The position numbers and the translations under genes were made by a program. Positions 5,290-6,602 of a DNA stretch of 6,602 nucleotides are shown one piece after another. The notes under the pieces were generated by a model. That model was not told where the DNA came from and made no database searches. It saw only the letters and a program-made list of their open reading frames with translations. The number at the start of each line of letters is the position of its first letter. Positions within the stretch are counted from its first letter, which is position 1. Source of the stretch: Bacillota bacterium (GTDB lineage Bacteria > Bacillota > Clostridia > Christensenellales > QAND01); assembly GCA_003150225.1 (NCBI GenBank), contig QAND01000014.1, positions 1 to 6,602 on the forward strand. The letters run 5' to 3'.

Positions 5290-6440
5290 GCTTTTTTAGT
5301 CAATATCTGTTCTATGATAAGGGAGGCCCGTTCATCGTTCTTCTGGTAGGCGTGGCCGTATATGTCCATCGTAGTGGATGCCTTGGAATGTCCTAGCCTT
5401 TTTTTCACCGTTTCTATATCCATCCCCGCCGAGATCAGCAAGGATGCCCCTGTATGCCGGAGATCGTGAAAGCGGATATGCGGCAGATCATGGCGCTTTA
5501 GAAACGTGCTGAACCATCCCGTTGGCGTTTCAATATGCATCCGTGCCCCGTTCCATTGGGTGAACACGGCCCCGCCATCCTGCCATAGCTCCCCCAGCTT
5601 TAGCCGTTCCGTGTTCTGTTCCGCTCTCCATGCCTTTAATATCTTGGCCACGGCGGGGGACATGCTCAAGGTGCGCCGTCCTGCGCTGGTTTTGGTCTCC
5701 TTAATCAAAAGGCCATTTTCAACACGCACGGCGGTTTGGCAGATGGTTATAAGCCCATGTGTAAAATCTACCTTATCCCAATCCAGGCCGATGATCTCCC
5801 CCCGCCGTAGCTGCATATGGAGGGCAAGCGTTATCAATGCCCGCCATTGCATGGGCTCCGTTTCCAAGGCTTCCAGAAGCGCTAGGGACTGTTCGTCCGT
5901 GTAGGGAGTTATCTCTTTCGTATCTGTCTTGGGAGGCTCTACGGCAGTCAAGGGATTCACGGAAAGCATTTGCCAGCGTACCGCACAGGAAAACATGCTG
6001 TTCAAGATTTTGTGGTACATGCTTTGAGAGGTGCCGGAAAGCCCGTCCTTTGCCAAGGAGGCATAGAAAGCATTGAGCGTAGCGGGCTTGATGTCCTGTA
6101 TGGCCTTGTCTCCAAGGCGGGGGAGGATACGGGATGTAAGCCGGTATCGGTATGCCTCTACGGTTTTGGGAGAAAGATTCCGGCGGCCTATGTAGTGTTC
6201 CAGCCATTCCCGGGCCAGCTCTCCCAGTGTGATCCGCTTCCCTGGTACTACCTTCCCAGCGTCATATGCAGCCATTAAAAGGGCCGTTTGCTTTTCCGCT
6301 TCCTTCTGCTGGGCTCCTTCTGTCATGGCGGGGTTTAGGTAGATCGTCTTTTTCAGCATCCGCTTTTTACCGTTCTCATACCCGGCACTTACACGGATTA
6401 ACCAGCGTCCCCCGCCTTTGTTGATGGGTTTTATGGCCAT
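5286..6440 (-). CDS. int: Site-specific tyrosine recombinase (phage/ICE integrase)
   Basis: This 384-aa protein has the full three-part layout of phage and conjugative-element integrases: an N-terminal arm-binding region (about 8-65), a SAM-like core-binding domain (about 70-160, with EWLEHYIGRRNLSPKTVEAY at 78-97) and a catalytic domain (about 175-375). Catalytic residues visible are Arg212 in LRRGE, a beta-hairpin Lys (probably Lys250), His325 and Arg328 in HDLRHT, His351 in LGHSKAS and the nucleophile Tyr361 in MDIYGH. The usual Gly before Leu-Arg in the first box is Gln210. The enzyme would join the element's att site with the chromosomal site through a covalent 3'-phosphotyrosine. AGGAG at 6452-6456 is 11 nt before the start and lies inside the preceding gene, whose stop is 2 bp away. 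The stop codon sits inside a repeat cluster likely to belong to the attachment site. The gene is intact and probably active. Confidence 0.95.
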   Translation of the reverse strand: MAIKPINKGGGRWLIRVSAGYENGKKRMLKKTIYLNPAMTEGAQQKEAEKQTALLMAAYDAGKVVPGKRITLGELAREWLEHYIGRRNLSPKTVEAYRYRLTSRILPRLGDKAIQDIKPATLNAFYASLAKDGLSGTSQSMYHKILNSMFSCAVRWQMLSVNPLTAVEPPKTDTKEITPYTDEQSLALLEALETEPMQWRALITLALHMQLRRGEIIGLDWDKVDFTHGLITICQTAVRVENGLLIKETKTSAGRRTLSMSPAVAKILKAWRAEQNTERLKLGELWQDGGAVFTQWNGARMHIETPTGWFSTFLKRHDLPHIRFHDLRHTGASLLISAGMDIETVKKRLGHSKASTTMDIYGHAYQKNDERASLIIEQILTKKA

Positions 6441-6442
6441 GG

Positions 6443-6601
6443 TTATTTTTTCTCCTGCCTTAAAGAATATTCGGGGCTCTCTAGCAAGCCTTCTGCATAT
6501 GATAGGGATTTTATTTGCCCAGATTCATTTAAAGAGTTGAAAAGTGTAAACATTTCAGTTATCCGCTTTTCGTATGTTTTATCGTTAAAGTATCTCGCCG
6601 G
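6443..6601 (-). CDS. C-terminus of a probable XRE-family regulator, partial (starts beyond the right edge)
   Basis: An open frame enters from the right edge and ends at TAA (6445-6443), giving 52 residues with no stop. Its segment EMFTLFNSLNESGQIKSL, followed by YAEGLLESPEY, resembles the end of many helix-turn-helix repressors of Firmicute prophages and ICEs, which finish with a Phe-Asn-x-Leu-Asn-x-x-Gly-Gln stretch and a short helix. The DNA-binding part is outside the window, so the family is an inference. The gene lies 2 bp upstream of int in the same direction and contains its ribosome binding site, so the two are co-transcribed. A repressor-int pair is the usual lysogeny module. Other small element proteins cannot be excluded. 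Confidence 0.55.
   Translation of the reverse strand, partial: PARYFNDKTYEKRITEMFTLFNSLNESGQIKSLSYAEGLLESPEYSLRQEKK
6452..6456 (-). promoter_or_regulatory. Ribosome binding site of int, inside the upstream gene
   Basis: On the minus strand this is AGGAG, 11 nt before the int ATG at 6440 and within the last codons of the partial upstream gene. The spacing is a little long, and the 2-bp gap between the stop and start codons suggests translational coupling as well. Confidence 0.55.
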
Positions 6602-6602
6602 G

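Noticed and set aside
5270..5297. Dedicated rightward terminator (inverted repeat plus six T)
   Set aside because: The T run encodes the two Lys codons at the end of int, and the stem is better explained as two inverted copies of the repeat motif; no rightward gene needs it.
5773..6207. Open frame of 144 codons on the minus strand inside int
   Set aside because: It is a shifted frame of the integrase, whose correct frame holds all catalytic residues.
1..6602. CRISPR array, insertion sequence or transposase
   Set aside because: No regularly spaced repeats, no transposase-like frame and no terminal inverted repeats with target duplications are visible.

Overview
The window looks like a piece of a Gram-positive Firmicute chromosome, most likely a gut-type member of the Clostridia. 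This rests on consensus AGGAGG/GAGG ribosome binding sites, sigma-A-type promoters, a Lys-rich zinc-ribbon membrane protein and an SGNH/VWA surface protein of a style common in that class. It is an inference from style, not an identification. Every real gene reads leftward, on the minus strand.

Region 1 (1-1287) is the N-terminal 429 codons of a Wzx-like polysaccharide flippase that runs off the left edge. It has its own promoter and RBS and is clearly AT-richer than the rest. Region 2 (1288-1580) holds that promoter and, at 1455-1494, a strong bidirectional hairpin terminator that closes the operon upstream.

Region 3 (1581-4726) is a tight two-gene operon. The first gene encodes a membrane protein with a cytoplasmic zinc ribbon and a long extracytoplasmic domain of unknown kind. 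The second, overlapping it by ATGA, encodes a secreted, membrane-anchored protein that joins an SGNH/GDSL hydrolase domain to a von Willebrand A domain. Both proteins place their main domains outside the membrane and are probably co-translated, so they may form one envelope complex. Next to a glycan flippase, work on surface polysaccharide is a reasonable but unproven guess.

Region 4 (4727-5285) has no gene. It carries the operon's promoter(s) and long leader, a palindrome-rich stretch, two hairpin terminators facing the integrase, and a cluster of GGGCACTA-type repeats at the integrase 3' end. It is probably the end of an integrated element, with the attachment site inside it.

Region 5 (5286-6602) is a complete phage/ICE-type tyrosine integrase, preceded after a 2-bp gap by the C-terminus of a probable XRE-type repressor that enters from the right edge. 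The element would continue to the right. The most interesting parts are the SGNH-VWA fusion with its zinc-ribbon partner and the arm-site-like repeats that overlap the integrase stop codon.
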